Numbered from the stretch's first letter, positions 42,524 to 51,607 are shown. The stretch: DNA of 64,000 nt from Paraburkholderia oxyphila NBRC 105797 (GCF_000685075.1 NZ_BAYD01000055.1:1-64000), one strand, 5' to 3'. Notes: generated by a model not told the origin, from the sequence alone. Program-made: numbers and translations.

Positions 42524-42631
42524 GCATCGCGCGCATCGGGTCACGCGCATTAAGTCACGAACATTCAGCACCCCCCACGCGCCGTGCCTTGCGGCGCGCA
42601 TCACAACGACTTACGGACGGAGATGAGAGAC

Positions 42632-44137
42632 ATGCAGGACCAACAGTACATTCTTGCGCTCGACCAGGGCACGACGAGCTCGCGTGCGATGCTGTTCGAC
42701 CGTCAGGGCCAGATCGTCTCGATCGCCCAGAAGGAGTTCGAACAGATCTATCCGCGCCCGGGCTGGGTCGAGCACGATCCGCAGGAAATCTGGTCGACGC
42801 AGGCGGGCGTGGCGGCCGAAGCCGTCACGCGCGCGGGCCTGAACGGCACCAACATCGCCGCCATCGGCATCACGAACCAGCGCGAGACCACCATCGTCTG
42901 GGATCGCGAGACGGGACACCCCATCTATAACGCCATCGTCTGGCAGGACCGCCGCACGGCCGACTTCTGCGACCAGCTCAAGGACCAGGGCCTCGAAGCC
43001 ATGGTGCGCGCGAAGACCGGCCTGCCGATCGATTCGTACTTCTCCGGCACCAAGATCCGCTGGATTCTCGACAACGTGGAAGGCGCGCGCGAGAAGGCGC
43101 GGCAAGGCAAGCTCGCGTTCGGCACGGTCGACAGCTGGCTCGTCTGGAACTTCACGAAGCACGAGCTGCACGTGACCGACGTCACGAACGCCTCGCGCAC
43201 GATGCTCTTCAACATCCACACCCGCAAGTGGGACGACGAGCTGCTCGAAGCGCTCGACATTCCGCGCAGCATGCTGCCCGAAGTCCGTTCGTCATCCGAA
43301 ATATATGGTCCGACAAAGACCACGGTGTTTGCCTCGAAGATCCCGCTCGCCGGTATCGCGGGCGACCAGCAGGCGGCGCTGTTTGGCCAGATGTGCACGG
43401 CCTCGGGCATGGTGAAGAACACCTACGGCACGGGTTGCTTCCTGATGATGAACACGGGCACCAAGCCAATCGAGTCGAAGAACAATCTCGTGACGACCAT
43501 CGCCTGGCAGATTGGCGACGAGGTGAACTACGCGCTCGAAGGCAGCATCTTCATCGCGGGCGCGGTGGTGCAATGGCTGCGCGACGGCATGGGCGTCATC
43601 AAGAGCGCGGCGGAAGTCGAAGCGCTCGCCGCGAGCGTGCCGCACACGGACGGCGTCTATCTCGTGCCCGCCTTCGCCGGCCTTGGCGCGCCGCACTGGA
43701 ACGCACATGCGCGCGGCTCGCTGTTCGGCGTGACGCGCGGCACGACCTCGGCGCACGTGGCGCGCGCGGCGCTCGATTCGATCGCGTATCAATCGCTCGA
43801 CGTGCTCGCCGCCATGGAGGCCGATTCGGGCATCAGCGTGGGCGAACTGCGCGTCGATGGCGGCGCGAGCGCGAACAACCTGCTTATGCAGTTCCAGGCG
43901 GACCTGCTCGGCGTGGATGCGGTGCGTCCGCAGATTACCGAAACCACGGCGCTGGGCGCCGCCTATCTCGCGGGCCTCGCCACCGGCTACTGGAACAGCG
44001 TGAACGAGTTGCAGAGCCAGTGGCACGTGGACAAGCGCTTCACGCCCGCCATGCCGGCCTCGCAGGTCGACGTCTGCCGCGCGGGCTGGCAGCGCGCGGT
44101 GCGCGCCGCCAAGGCGTGGGCCGACGACACGCAGTAA
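42632..44137 (+). CDS. glpK: Glycerol kinase
   Basis: A 501-residue FGGY-family kinase that phosphorylates glycerol entering through GlpF. The N-terminal phosphate loop ALDQGTTSSR, TNQRETT, WQDRRT and the C-terminal GSIFIAGAVVQWLRDG and DGGASANN blocks are all typical. The ATG at 42632 is preferred since GAGAGAC is spaced correctly, whereas the ATG at 42623 sits right against GGAG. It lies 108 bases after glpD. Confidence 0.96.
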   Translation: MQDQQYILALDQGTTSSRAMLFDRQGQIVSIAQKEFEQIYPRPGWVEHDPQEIWSTQAGVAAEAVTRAGLNGTNIAAIGITNQRETTIVWDRETGHPIYNAIVWQDRRTADFCDQLKDQGLEAMVRAKTGLPIDSYFSGTKIRWILDNVEGAREKARQGKLAFGTVDSWLVWNFTKHELHVTDVTNASRTMLFNIHTRKWDDELLEALDIPRSMLPEVRSSSEIYGPTKTTVFASKIPLAGIAGDQQAALFGQMCTASGMVKNTYGTGCFLMMNTGTKPIESKNNLVTTIAWQIGDEVNYALEGSIFIAGAVVQWLRDGMGVIKSAAEVEALAASVPHTDGVYLVPAFAGLGAPHWNAHARGSLFGVTRGTTSAHVARAALDSIAYQSLDVLAAMEADSGISVGELRVDGGASANNLLMQFQADLLGVDAVRPQITETTALGAAYLAGLATGYWNSVNELQSQWHVDKRFTPAMPASQVDVCRAGWQRAVRAAKAWADDTQ

Positions 44138-44199
44138 ATGCAGTACGACGACCAGCAAAAGCATCTCAACCTAAAAACACAATAATCCGCGGGCGGGCC

Positions 44200-44225
44200 G
44201 CGCAGCCGCATTGCATCGGCTGCGC
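44200..44225 (+). other. Intergenic hairpin between glpK and glpF
   Basis: GCGCAGCCG (44200-44208) and CGGCTGCGC (44217-44225) form a perfect nine-bp stem with an eight-base loop. There is no T-run, so it may attenuate or stabilise the polycistronic mRNA rather than terminate. Confidence 0.45.
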
Positions 44226-44259
44226 GCGCCCGGTCCGGGTCGAAAGAGAGACAAATCGA

Positions 44260-44976
44260 ATGTCACCCTATATTGCTGAATTCATCGGCACGGCCATTCT
44301 CGTGCTGCTCGGCAACGGCGCGGTCGCCAACGTGCTGCTCGCGAAGACCAAAGGCAAGGGCGCCGACCTCATCGTCATCGTGATGGGCTGGGCGATGGCC
44401 GTGTTCGTGGCCGTCTACGTGACCGCATCGTATAGCGGCGCGCATCTGAACCCGATCGTGACGATCAGCCTCGCGCTCGCGGGCAAGTTCGCCTGGTCGA
44501 AGGTGGGCGGCTATATTGCCGCGCAGATGCTCGGCGGCATGGCCGGCGCGTTCCTCGTGTGGCTCGCCTATCGCCAGCACTTCGCGAACGAAGCGGACTC
44601 CGACGTCAAGCTCGCCGTGTTCTGCACCGCGCCCGCGATCCGCAGCGTGCGGCACAACGTGATCACCGAAGCCATCTGCACCTTCGTGCTGATTCTGGGC
44701 GTGCTGTATCTCGCTTCGCCGCAGGTGGGGCTCGGCGCGCTCGACGCGCTGCCCGTTGGCCTGCTCGTGCTCGGCATCGGCATTTCGCTGGGCGGTCCCA
44801 CGGGCTACGCCATGAGCCCGGCGCGCGATCTCTCGCCGCGCATCATGCATGCGCTGCTGCCGATCCCGGGCAAGCGTGACAGCGACTGGCGCTACGCGTG
44901 GATTCCGGTGCTTGGGCCGCTTGTCGGTGGTGTGGCGGCATCGTCGCTGTATCTGTATCTGCACGCGATGCACTGA
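44260..44976 (+). CDS. glpF: Aquaglyceroporin-type MIP channel
   Basis: A 238-residue MIP-family channel with six membrane helices, taking up glycerol for GlpK. The first pore motif is HLNPIVT and the second MSPARD, in place of the usual NPA in both; the NPI form is mild, while Ser for Asn in the second pore motif is unusual. GAGAG lies upstream of the ATG. It ends the glpD-glpK-glpF run. Assignment to glycerol rests on neighbours. Confidence 0.9.
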   Translation: MSPYIAEFIGTAILVLLGNGAVANVLLAKTKGKGADLIVIVMGWAMAVFVAVYVTASYSGAHLNPIVTISLALAGKFAWSKVGGYIAAQMLGGMAGAFLVWLAYRQHFANEADSDVKLAVFCTAPAIRSVRHNVITEAICTFVLILGVLYLASPQVGLGALDALPVGLLVLGIGISLGGPTGYAMSPARDLSPRIMHALLPIPGKRDSDWRYAWIPVLGPLVGGVAASSLYLYLHAMH

Positions 44977-45025
44977 GTGTCGTAACCCGGACGCGGGGCT
45001 GGTATCGAACCGGGTCCGCGTCTGT

Positions 45026-46855
45026 CTAAAGCCCGTTCGCGAGCCCGGTGGCTTCGCGTTCGGGTGCAGCAGGGAAGCTTGCCAATCGCTGCGCGACACG
45101 GGCCACTACCGGTTGCCAATCGCCAGGCCGGGGTTGCCGAAACAAGGTCACGCTGTCGTACCATCGCTGTGATTCCCGTGTCCCCCACGCCCATTGCGAA
45201 ACGCGATCGAGCATCGCCAACACGGGCTTGCCGAGCGCGCCGCCCAGATGCAGCGGGGCGCTGTCGATCGTCACAATCGCATCGAGTGCGCAGACATGCG
45301 CGGCGACGTCTTCGAAGCCGTCCTGATAGTACGGCGTCAAATCGCAGTGCGGCACGTTCGCGGGCAGAGCCGTATGCCCCGGAGAAAGGGGATGGAAGAC
45401 CACATCGTCCAACGCGAACAGCGGCGCCAATTCCTCAAGCGCCATTGATCGCTGTGCGTCGCGCCGGTGGTTGGGGTCGCCGCGCCAAACCAGACCGATC
45501 TGAAGCGCGTCATGCAGCGGCGTTGCCTCGCGCACGCGGGATCGCCATTGCGCGGCACGCGACGCGTCTGGCTCGAGATAGGGCGTGCCGCGCACCTGCT
45601 CCGGCTTCAAGCGGAGCATGAAAGGCACGCTCATCATTGGCAGGCAGTAGTCGGGAGTCCCATGCTCCGCATAGTTTTTCGCTTCGATCTCGATGCAAGG
45701 CGCGTAATAGCGTGCGAAGAGCGTGCGCAGTGCGCGCCTGCACGCCAGGACCAGACGGCCGCCTTCGGCTTGCACGCGCGCCGCGAGTGCGGGAATCAGG
45801 CGGACCATCTGAATGTCGTCGCCATGTCCCTGCTCGCTATAGACCAGCAGCGTGCGGCCTTTGAGCGGCTGGCCAGTCCAGAGCGGAGCCACTCGCGTCA
45901 TGATGGACACGACACTGTTTGACGCGCGGTCCGTTCGCGCGAGGCGCCCTTCGTATCGCGCCCAGCCGCGTGGCCAGTCGCCCTGGCGCAACTCCAGTTC
46001 GGCGAGATCGACGGCCGATGTGGGTGCGTTGCCGTCGAGTGCGAGTGCGCGTTCATACAATCGCCGGGCCGCGCCGTAACGCGCCTGTTCAGCGACAAAC
46101 TGCGCCAGCGCAGCGAATACGTCGCTGTTTCCCGGGTGATGGGCATCGGCGATGCGCATGGTTGCCTCCGCCGCGGCGGGGTCATGGCGATGCCATTGCG
46201 CACAGGCCAGCTGCCACGACATTTCGAGGTCGCCAGGAAGACGGGCGAGCTGCGCGTGGCACACCTGTTCGACCGCTTGCCAATCGCCCGCATACCGGCG
46301 CTCCAAAACCAGTTGCAGCGGCAAGGCCGGATCGATCATCGGATCGATCTGCCAGGCGCGCAGCAAGGCCGTCTGGCGCAATTTGAGTGTTGCGTCGTCG
46401 GCGTGGCCGGATAACGCGCACGCGATCAGCCAGTGTATGCGGGCGTCGTTCGGGTGATGAGTCGCCAGCGCGGTCATGAGGTGCAACGCCATCGCGCGGC
46501 CGTCGATCTTGTCCGTTATCCACGATGCCCATTGCATGGCCTCGTCCGGCTCGAGCGCCTGGGCAGCAAGCGTGACGAGTTTCAGAGCGGCGTCATCGCG
46601 CCCGGATACGCTGGCGAACAATGCGCATCGCAGGAATCGCGTGCCAGGCTTGGCGACGTTCGATGCGCATCGCGCCTGTTGCTCCGGCGTGGCTTTCAGG
46701 CCGAGGCCCGCTATCAGGTCTGCCTCGAGGCAGGCGCTTTGACCTGTGGAATCGAATGCAATCGCGAGGCGTTGCGCTGCGTTAAAGCCATCGGATTGCA
46801 ATGATTTGAAGACGGGTAGAAAGGTATCGCTCGCGGGTGAGATGGCTTGATTCAT
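45026..46855 (-). CDS. TPR-containing glycosyltransferase family 9-like protein
   Basis: A 609-residue soluble protein. The N-terminal ~300 residues are helical repeats of TPR type (WQAVEQVCHAQLARLPGDLE, ARRLYERALALDGNAPTSA). The C-terminal ~250 residues resemble heptosyltransferase-like GT9 (LLVYSEQGHGDDIQMVRLIP, LVWRGDPNHRRDAQRSM, TIDSAPLHLGGALGKPV). Such fusions occur near flagellin or cell-surface glycosylation genes, but none is visible here. The ATG at 46855 has GGAG. Acceptor unknown. Confidence 0.85.
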   Translation of the reverse strand: MNQAISPASDTFLPVFKSLQSDGFNAAQRLAIAFDSTGQSACLEADLIAGLGLKATPEQQARCASNVAKPGTRFLRCALFASVSGRDDAALKLVTLAAQALEPDEAMQWASWITDKIDGRAMALHLMTALATHHPNDARIHWLIACALSGHADDATLKLRQTALLRAWQIDPMIDPALPLQLVLERRYAGDWQAVEQVCHAQLARLPGDLEMSWQLACAQWHRHDPAAAEATMRIADAHHPGNSDVFAALAQFVAEQARYGAARRLYERALALDGNAPTSAVDLAELELRQGDWPRGWARYEGRLARTDRASNSVVSIMTRVAPLWTGQPLKGRTLLVYSEQGHGDDIQMVRLIPALAARVQAEGGRLVLACRRALRTLFARYYAPCIEIEAKNYAEHGTPDYCLPMMSVPFMLRLKPEQVRGTPYLEPDASRAAQWRSRVREATPLHDALQIGLVWRGDPNHRRDAQRSMALEELAPLFALDDVVFHPLSPGHTALPANVPHCDLTPYYQDGFEDVAAHVCALDAIVTIDSAPLHLGGALGKPVLAMLDRVSQWAWGTRESQRWYDSVTLFRQPRPGDWQPVVARVAQRLASFPAAPEREATGLANGL

Positions 46856-46978
46856 TCTCGCGCTCCTGGGAGAAATTCGATGAGCGACGAATTGGGATTT
46901 CCGTCTGGCACGCAATGCTCGCGCTGCGTTCGTGGCGAGCGCTATAGGACCGATCCGAAATTGGCGTGTAAAACGAAC

Positions 46979-47001
46979 GCGGCCCGAGCATATCGGGCCG
47001 C
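46979..47001 (-). terminator. Terminator of the cation exchanger gene
   Basis: GCGGCCCGA (46979-46987) and TCGGGCCGC (46993-47001) form a perfect nine-bp stem 60 bases after the exchanger stop. A short TTCGTTTTA follows on the minus strand. Confidence 0.65.
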
Positions 47002-47062
47002 GGTGCAAATAAACAGCTAACGCCGAATCAACCTCCAGGCAACTTCGACGCGCCTTCGCGCA

Positions 47063-48067
47063 TCACTTCGGAATCACGCAGAGCATCGCCGCAAACACCG
47101 CATAGAGCCAGCCCACGTGCGTGAGCTGGCGGCTCTTCACTTGCGGGGCGCGGAACGCCCACTGCAGGAACACGATGGCGAGCATCGTCGTGACCGCGGC
47201 GAGAATCGACGGCGCACCGAGGTGCCACGACGTGAAGAACAGGCCGAACGCGGTGGGAATGGTCGCCTGGATCATCATCGCGCCGCTGATGTTCGCGAGC
47301 GCGAGCCGTTCCTTGCCCTGACGCACCCAGATGATCGCGTTCATGATCTCCGGCAGCTCGGTGGCGATCGGGCTGAAGAGCAGCGCGGTCAATTGCGGGC
47401 TCAGCCCGAGCCACGGACCCACCGCGCTGATCTGCTGCACGAACAGGTGCGAGGCAAAGAAGATCACGACGAGCGCGCCCACGGTCTGGAGCAGGACCCA
47501 GAACAGCGACGGATCTGCATCGCGCGGACGCAGCTTGAGCGGTTCGAGCCCCACGTCTTCCACGCTATCGCTGTCGTCGCTGAGCTCCTTCCAGCAATAA
47601 ATCGCGTAGGCCGCGAGAAACGCGATGCCGAGCAGAGGCTTGAAGCTGAACACCACGAGCCCGAGCCCGATCTTCACGACGAAGATTGCGAGGAACCAGA
47701 GCTGGTCGCGGCGCAGGCGGCGCGTGTCGGCGTCCACGGTGCCGGCGCGCGCGCGGCCCGTGCGTGCGGCCGTTGCCAGCAACGCGACGCCCACCACGGC
47801 ATAGGCGACCGTGCTGAGCGCGAGCGGGCCGCCGATGGCCGCGCCAATGCCAATTTCCTTGTGGGCCGCATCGGCGCCGAAGGCGACCGCCACGAGCGTG
47901 ACGACGCTCTCGGGCAGCGCGGTGCCAAACGCGGCGAGGATCGTGCCGGTGGCCGTTTGCGTGACCTTGAGCTTCTGGCCGAGCCATTCGACGGCGTTGA
48001 CGAAAGTCTCGCACGACAGATAGATGATGCCGGCGGCGGCAATGAGCAGGGCGAACGTCCAGATCAT
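47063..48067 (-). CDS. CaCA-family cation/proton exchanger
   Basis: A 334-residue inner-membrane exchanger with two homologous halves. The alpha repeats are GTALPESVVTLVAVAFG and SPIATELPEIMNAIIW, matching the Ca2+:cation antiporter superfamily (YrbG-like). The ATG at 48067 has GGAG eight bases upstream. The leader carries a yybP-ykoY riboswitch, so manganese export is more likely than calcium exchange. The upstream frame before the ATG overlaps the riboswitch and is not protein-like. Confidence 0.88.
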   Translation of the reverse strand: MIWTFALLIAAAGIIYLSCETFVNAVEWLGQKLKVTQTATGTILAAFGTALPESVVTLVAVAFGADAAHKEIGIGAAIGGPLALSTVAYAVVGVALLATAARTGRARAGTVDADTRRLRRDQLWFLAIFVVKIGLGLVVFSFKPLLGIAFLAAYAIYCWKELSDDSDSVEDVGLEPLKLRPRDADPSLFWVLLQTVGALVVIFFASHLFVQQISAVGPWLGLSPQLTALLFSPIATELPEIMNAIIWVRQGKERLALANISGAMMIQATIPTAFGLFFTSWHLGAPSILAAVTTMLAIVFLQWAFRAPQVKSRQLTHVGWLYAVFAAMLCVIPK

Positions 48068-48187
48068 GACGCACGCTCCGTAGGGCGCGCACAGGTGCAG
48101 GTGCGGGAAAGGCGGGGCATGGGTGGCGGCATTCCTCGGGCTGGACGATCGGACCAATGACGCCATCCCCCCGCCCAGCCCGGGTGT

Positions 48188-48311
48188 GAGGGATAACGTC
48201 ATAGGTCTCGTCAGGCCGAAGAACGGCTGCCGGCGCCATGGCACGTTGTGCCAATCATGTTGACGCCGGCGCGGCACGCATTGCGCGTGACGCAGACTAC
48301 TCCCCTAAGAC
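48188..48311 (-). ncRNA. yybP-ykoY (Mn2+) riboswitch
   Basis: Conserved segments occur in the right order on the minus strand: GGGGAGTAG (48305-48297), GTCAACAT (48264-48257), GACGAGACC (48212-48204) and GACGTTATCCC (48200-48190). This matches the four core blocks of the manganese-sensing yybP-ykoY aptamer, which usually controls Mn2+ exporters. It starts just downstream of a TATAAT -10 (48323-48318) and ends ~120 bases before the exchanger ATG. A further stem, CGGGCTGG with CCAGCCCG, follows and may be part of the expression platform. Confidence 0.88.
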
Positions 48312-48317
48312 CCGCGC

Positions 48318-48323
48318 ATTATA
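48318..48323 (-). promoter_or_regulatory. -10 element of the riboswitch-controlled exchanger
   Basis: A perfect TATAAT about 13 bases before the first conserved riboswitch block. No good -35 hexamer is seen at the usual spacing. Confidence 0.6.
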
Positions 48324-48366
48324 GCCGACCAAGGCGGCCGCGCGGAAGGAAAGGGGCGAAGCCCGA

Positions 48367-49539
48367 TCAGAAGTGGTGGCGGATGCCGACCATCGCCATG
48401 GCCTGCTTGTTGGTGGTCGCGTCATTGCCGAAGTCGGCGAACGAGGCGTTGGCATCGACGAGCGCGCCCGTATCGGCGTCGATCGTGTGGCCCGAGGCCT
48501 TCTGGTAGCCCGCGAGCACGTAGATGTCGGTGCGCTTGGAGAGGAAGTAGTCGCCGCCGAGGCTGAACTGGTTATAGCTCGCGTCCACGCCGTTGCCGTG
48601 GCCCTTCGTGTAGTTGTAGCCGACACCGACCAACGCCATCGGCGTCACCTGGTAGTTGATGTACGCCTGGCCGGTGTTGAACTTCGTGTCGCTGTTCGGG
48701 CCGGACGCGCTCTGGTAGTTCGCGTAGTCCACGTTGCTGTACGAGAGGCCAAAGGTCATCGGGCCGTAGTTGTAGTTGCCCACCGCGCGGATGATCTGCA
48801 GCGAGTTGGCCGAAACGAAGCCGCCCGTGATCGCCGGCGAATCCACGTTGACATCGGTGTTCGGGTTCAGGCCGTCGAACGAAGCCACCGTGCCGCTGTT
48901 GCTATTGGCCTTGAAGTAGCCCGCGCCGAAGCCGAACGGACCATGGTTGTACGCCGCCGCGACGGCCCACGTCTGGCCCGCGCCCATGCTGCCCGCCTGG
49001 CCGCCGAACGCGTACATCGCGCTCACCTGCAGGCCCGCCCAGTTCGGGCTCGTGTACTTGACCGAGTTGTTGGTGCGGTAGCTGTTGTCGTAGTTATCCA
49101 TGTCGCCCGGCGTCGCGAATGCGGAGCCGAAGTTCACGTCGTCGGTCATCGGCTGGAGCAGGTCGATGAGCGGATCGTACTGGCGGCCCAGCGTGAAGCT
49201 GCCGGCCGTGTTGGAGTTCAGACCCACCATCGCGGTACGGCCGAACATGCGCTGGCCCTGGCCCTGCTTGCCGTTGTCGATGTTAAAGCCGCTTTCGAGC
49301 TTGAAGATTGCGGAGAGGCCGTTGCCCAGATCCTCGGTGCCCTTCAAGCCCCACAGGTTCGGCGACACGTTGCCGGACATCATCTGGAACGTGTTGCCCG
49401 AACCATTCTTGCCTGCCTGGTTGCCGAAGAAGGCGATCGAGGTGTCGAGCGAGCCGTAGAGCGTCACGCTGCTTTGCGCATGAGCGGCGGAGGCGATGGT
49501 CGCCAGCGTGGCAGCGAGAGCGAGAGCAGTTTTTTTCAT
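48367..49539 (-). CDS. Gram-negative porin (Porin_4 type)
   Basis: A 390-residue outer-membrane porin with signal peptide (ALALAATLATIASAAHA) and the start SSVTLYGSLDT of mature Burkholderia porins. The family blocks WGLKGTEDLGNGLSAIFKLE, GRQYDPLIDLL and the C-terminal IRHHF with terminal Phe are present. Trimeric general diffusion is expected; specificity is not visible. The ribosome site before ATG 49539 is weak. Confidence 0.93.
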   Translation of the reverse strand: MKKTALALAATLATIASAAHAQSSVTLYGSLDTSIAFFGNQAGKNGSGNTFQMMSGNVSPNLWGLKGTEDLGNGLSAIFKLESGFNIDNGKQGQGQRMFGRTAMVGLNSNTAGSFTLGRQYDPLIDLLQPMTDDVNFGSAFATPGDMDNYDNSYRTNNSVKYTSPNWAGLQVSAMYAFGGQAGSMGAGQTWAVAAAYNHGPFGFGAGYFKANSNSGTVASFDGLNPNTDVNVDSPAITGGFVSANSLQIIRAVGNYNYGPMTFGLSYSNVDYANYQSASGPNSDTKFNTGQAYINYQVTPMALVGVGYNYTKGHGNGVDASYNQFSLGGDYFLSKRTDIYVLAGYQKASGHTIDADTGALVDANASFADFGNDATTNKQAMAMVGIRHHF

Positions 49540-50112
49540 TGACGAATATTCATTAAAAAGTTGCGTGAGAGAGCGTGTACTTCATGAAAAACGAATCGCA
49601 GCGCGGCAGGTACGCCAGGCAAATTCAGGGGCGATTATGCGTAACACGCTCTGTGGGCGAATTTGAAAATCGGAAAGACTGAGTTTCAGAAAAAGCATTC
49701 GTGCGCGCGTCCCGTCTGGACGGCGCTGCAAGGGCGCAGTGCGCAAAGGTGTTGTTTTTTTGCGGCTATTTGTGGCGTCCCGATGTGTGCATGAGCACAC
49801 ATCGCGGATGCGCACCGCGCTGGACGATGCGCATGGCTGGCCGCGCATGTGGCCTTAGTTGACGTACTGCAGGTGCAATGTGCGGCTAGAGTCGATCAGG
49901 ACAATTGATCGAATTCGCTTTCATCCGGACCCTTGGCGGTCATCTGCCGGATCTTAAACATTTCTTCATTTCCCTGCGGATATTCGCGAGGGTTCGCGCC
50001 TCTATCCTTGCCGCATGAATTGCATTGCAGCCCTGCGATGCATCGGGAACCGGCGTGCAACAGCGCCGGAACAGTCAACGGAAACGGCCGCCTGGCCGGA
50101 CAGGAGTTTGAA
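49540..50112. other. Divergent intergenic region between porin and small exported protein
   Basis: About 570 bases without a supported gene. It holds the porin leader and the ribosome-site AGGAG (50102-50106) for the next gene. I see no operator or repeat of note. Confidence 0.4.
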
Positions 50113-50370
50113 GTGAAGAAGAGTTGGAATTGCGCGTGTGCCGCGCTCATGTTGTCGGTTTCGGCGTTCGCGCATGCACAAGGTACGGCTACACCCAATG
50201 GCGCGGCGCCCGCAGCGGCGGCACCCGTGGCGGCGGCTCCCGCGGCCCCCGCATGGAACGGTGACGGCACGGCACACATCACGCGCGCACAGGTGCGTCA
50301 CGAACTCGTCGAAGCGCAGCAGGACGGCCAATTGAAGCTGCTCAACAGCACGGTCTACGCCCACCACTGA
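50113..50370 (+). CDS. Small exported protein with NSTVYAH C-terminus
   Basis: An 85-residue protein starting at GTG (50113) with AGGAG upstream. A signal peptide (CACAALMLSVSAFAHA) precedes an Ala/Pro spacer and then ITRAQVRHELVEAQQDGQL, ending LNSTVYAHH. The conserved ending is shared with the protein at 13169, so both belong to one unnamed family near DUF4148. Periplasmic location is expected; function unknown. Confidence 0.82.
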   Translation: MKKSWNCACAALMLSVSAFAHAQGTATPNGAAPAAAAPVAAAPAAPAWNGDGTAHITRAQVRHELVEAQQDGQLKLLNSTVYAHH

Positions 50371-50457
50371 CGCGACCGGGCACAGCTGTCAAGGCGCACC
50401 GGGCCGCGCGTCTTGACGGGAACTCGCCTTGCGGCCCGTCATCCGAGTTTCGATTCC

Positions 50458-50613
50458 ATGAAATCACGCATTGTTGTTTATGTCGTGCGCGCAGCGGTGT
50501 GCGTCGCGGCGGCAGCCGCCATGTCGGGCTGCGCAAGTCTGCATCCGCAGCCCAACGGCCCCGGCGACTGCGTCGGACCGCCGGGATATTGCGTGCCGTT
50601 CTTCGGTTCGTAA
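50458..50613 (+). CDS. Small lipoprotein (51 aa)
   Basis: A 51-residue protein with a lipoprotein signal: MKSRIVVYVVRAAVCVAAAA, then the lipobox MSGC. The remaining ~25 residues contain CVGPPGYCVPFF, with two Cys close together. The ribosome site is weak. It follows the small exported protein gene by 87 bases and may be cotranscribed. Function unknown. Confidence 0.65.
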   Translation: MKSRIVVYVVRAAVCVAAAAAMSGCASLHPQPNGPGDCVGPPGYCVPFFGS

Positions 50614-50638
50614 GGCGAGGCGGATGCCGCGCGGCGCG

Positions 50639-51583
50639 TCAATGGCTATTGCCGGCGGCATTCGAAGCCGGCTGCGCGGCCGTATGGCATTCGTCGAACA
50701 GCCAGCGCCGGAACAGCGGCACAGCGGGCGCTTCGGGCCTGGCCGGCGGACGCACGAGAAAGTAGCCGCGCGCCGTAACGACCGGCGTATCGATCAGCCG
50801 CACGAGTTGGCCGCTCGCAACCAGCGAGTCAGTCAGCGGGGTCCAGCCGAGCGCAACGCCCTGGCCCATCAGCGCGGCATGAATCACGAGCGCGTAGCTA
50901 TTGAAGGTTATCCCCTGTTCATCCGCAGGCGCCCGCAAATGGTGCGCCGCGAACCATCCTGTCCATGACAGCCAGCGCACCGGCTCCGTCGGCTGAACGT
51001 GCAGAAGCGGCAACGCCGCGAGGTCGGCGGGCGTCCTCACGTGGCCGTGCTGCGCGTAAAACGCGGGCGAGCAGACGGGGGTGACCTCCTCCGGAAACAG
51101 TCGCGTGGAGGTGCAGGGCGTCCAGTCATCGTCGCCAAACGCGATCGCCACGTCCGCGTGATCGCGGCGCGGATCGAACGTCTGCTGCGAGGTGACGACC
51201 TTCACGTTGACGTCTGGCATCCGTTGCTTCAGTCCCCCCAGGCGCGGCATCAGCCAGAAGGTCGCGAAGCCCGCATCGGTGAGAATGGTTAGTCCTCCTG
51301 ATGCACGGCGCGCGCGGATTTCGGCGGTGGCATCGCGGATGGTCGCCAGGCTCAGGCGCACCGCCTCATAGAGGCGCTGGCCGTCGGGCGTCAGCGTCAC
51401 GCCGCGGTGGCCGCGCTCGAACAGCGGCGCGCCGAGGTCCGCCTCGAGCTGCACGATGCGCTGGCTGACCGCCGGTTGCGTCGCGCCGAGCTCGCGAGCC
51501 GCAGCGGTGAAGCTCGCAAGTCTCGCGGCCGCCTCGAATACCGATAGCGCCTGCATCGGCGGCAAACGATCCTGGTCTGACAT
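50639..51583 (-). CDS. LysR-family regulator of the choline-sulfate locus
   Basis: A 314-residue regulator with an N-terminal helix-turn-helix (SFTAAARELGATQPAVSQRI) and effector domain (GFATFWLMPRLGGLKQRMPD). It diverges from betC across 187 bases, as the choline-sulfate-utilisation regulators do in relatives. Its own start is overlapped by CATAAG/CTTATG half-sites. Effector (choline sulfate or choline) is inferred from context only. Confidence 0.87.
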   Translation of the reverse strand: MSDQDRLPPMQALSVFEAAARLASFTAAARELGATQPAVSQRIVQLEADLGAPLFERGHRGVTLTPDGQRLYEAVRLSLATIRDATAEIRARRASGGLTILTDAGFATFWLMPRLGGLKQRMPDVNVKVVTSQQTFDPRRDHADVAIAFGDDDWTPCTSTRLFPEEVTPVCSPAFYAQHGHVRTPADLAALPLLHVQPTEPVRWLSWTGWFAAHHLRAPADEQGITFNSYALVIHAALMGQGVALGWTPLTDSLVASGQLVRLIDTPVVTARGYFLVRPPARPEAPAVPLFRRWLFDECHTAAQPASNAAGNSH

Positions 51584-51607
51584 AAGCGTCCCTTATGGGG
51601 CCATAAG
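51581..51607. promoter_or_regulatory. Candidate LysR operator at the betC locus
   Basis: CATAAG (51581-51586), CTTATGG (51592-51598) and CCATAAG (51601-51607) form overlapping inverted repeats around the regulator's ribosome-binding site, including the perfect CTTATGGGGCCATAAG. Binding would repress the regulator and might activate betC. Confidence 0.45.
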
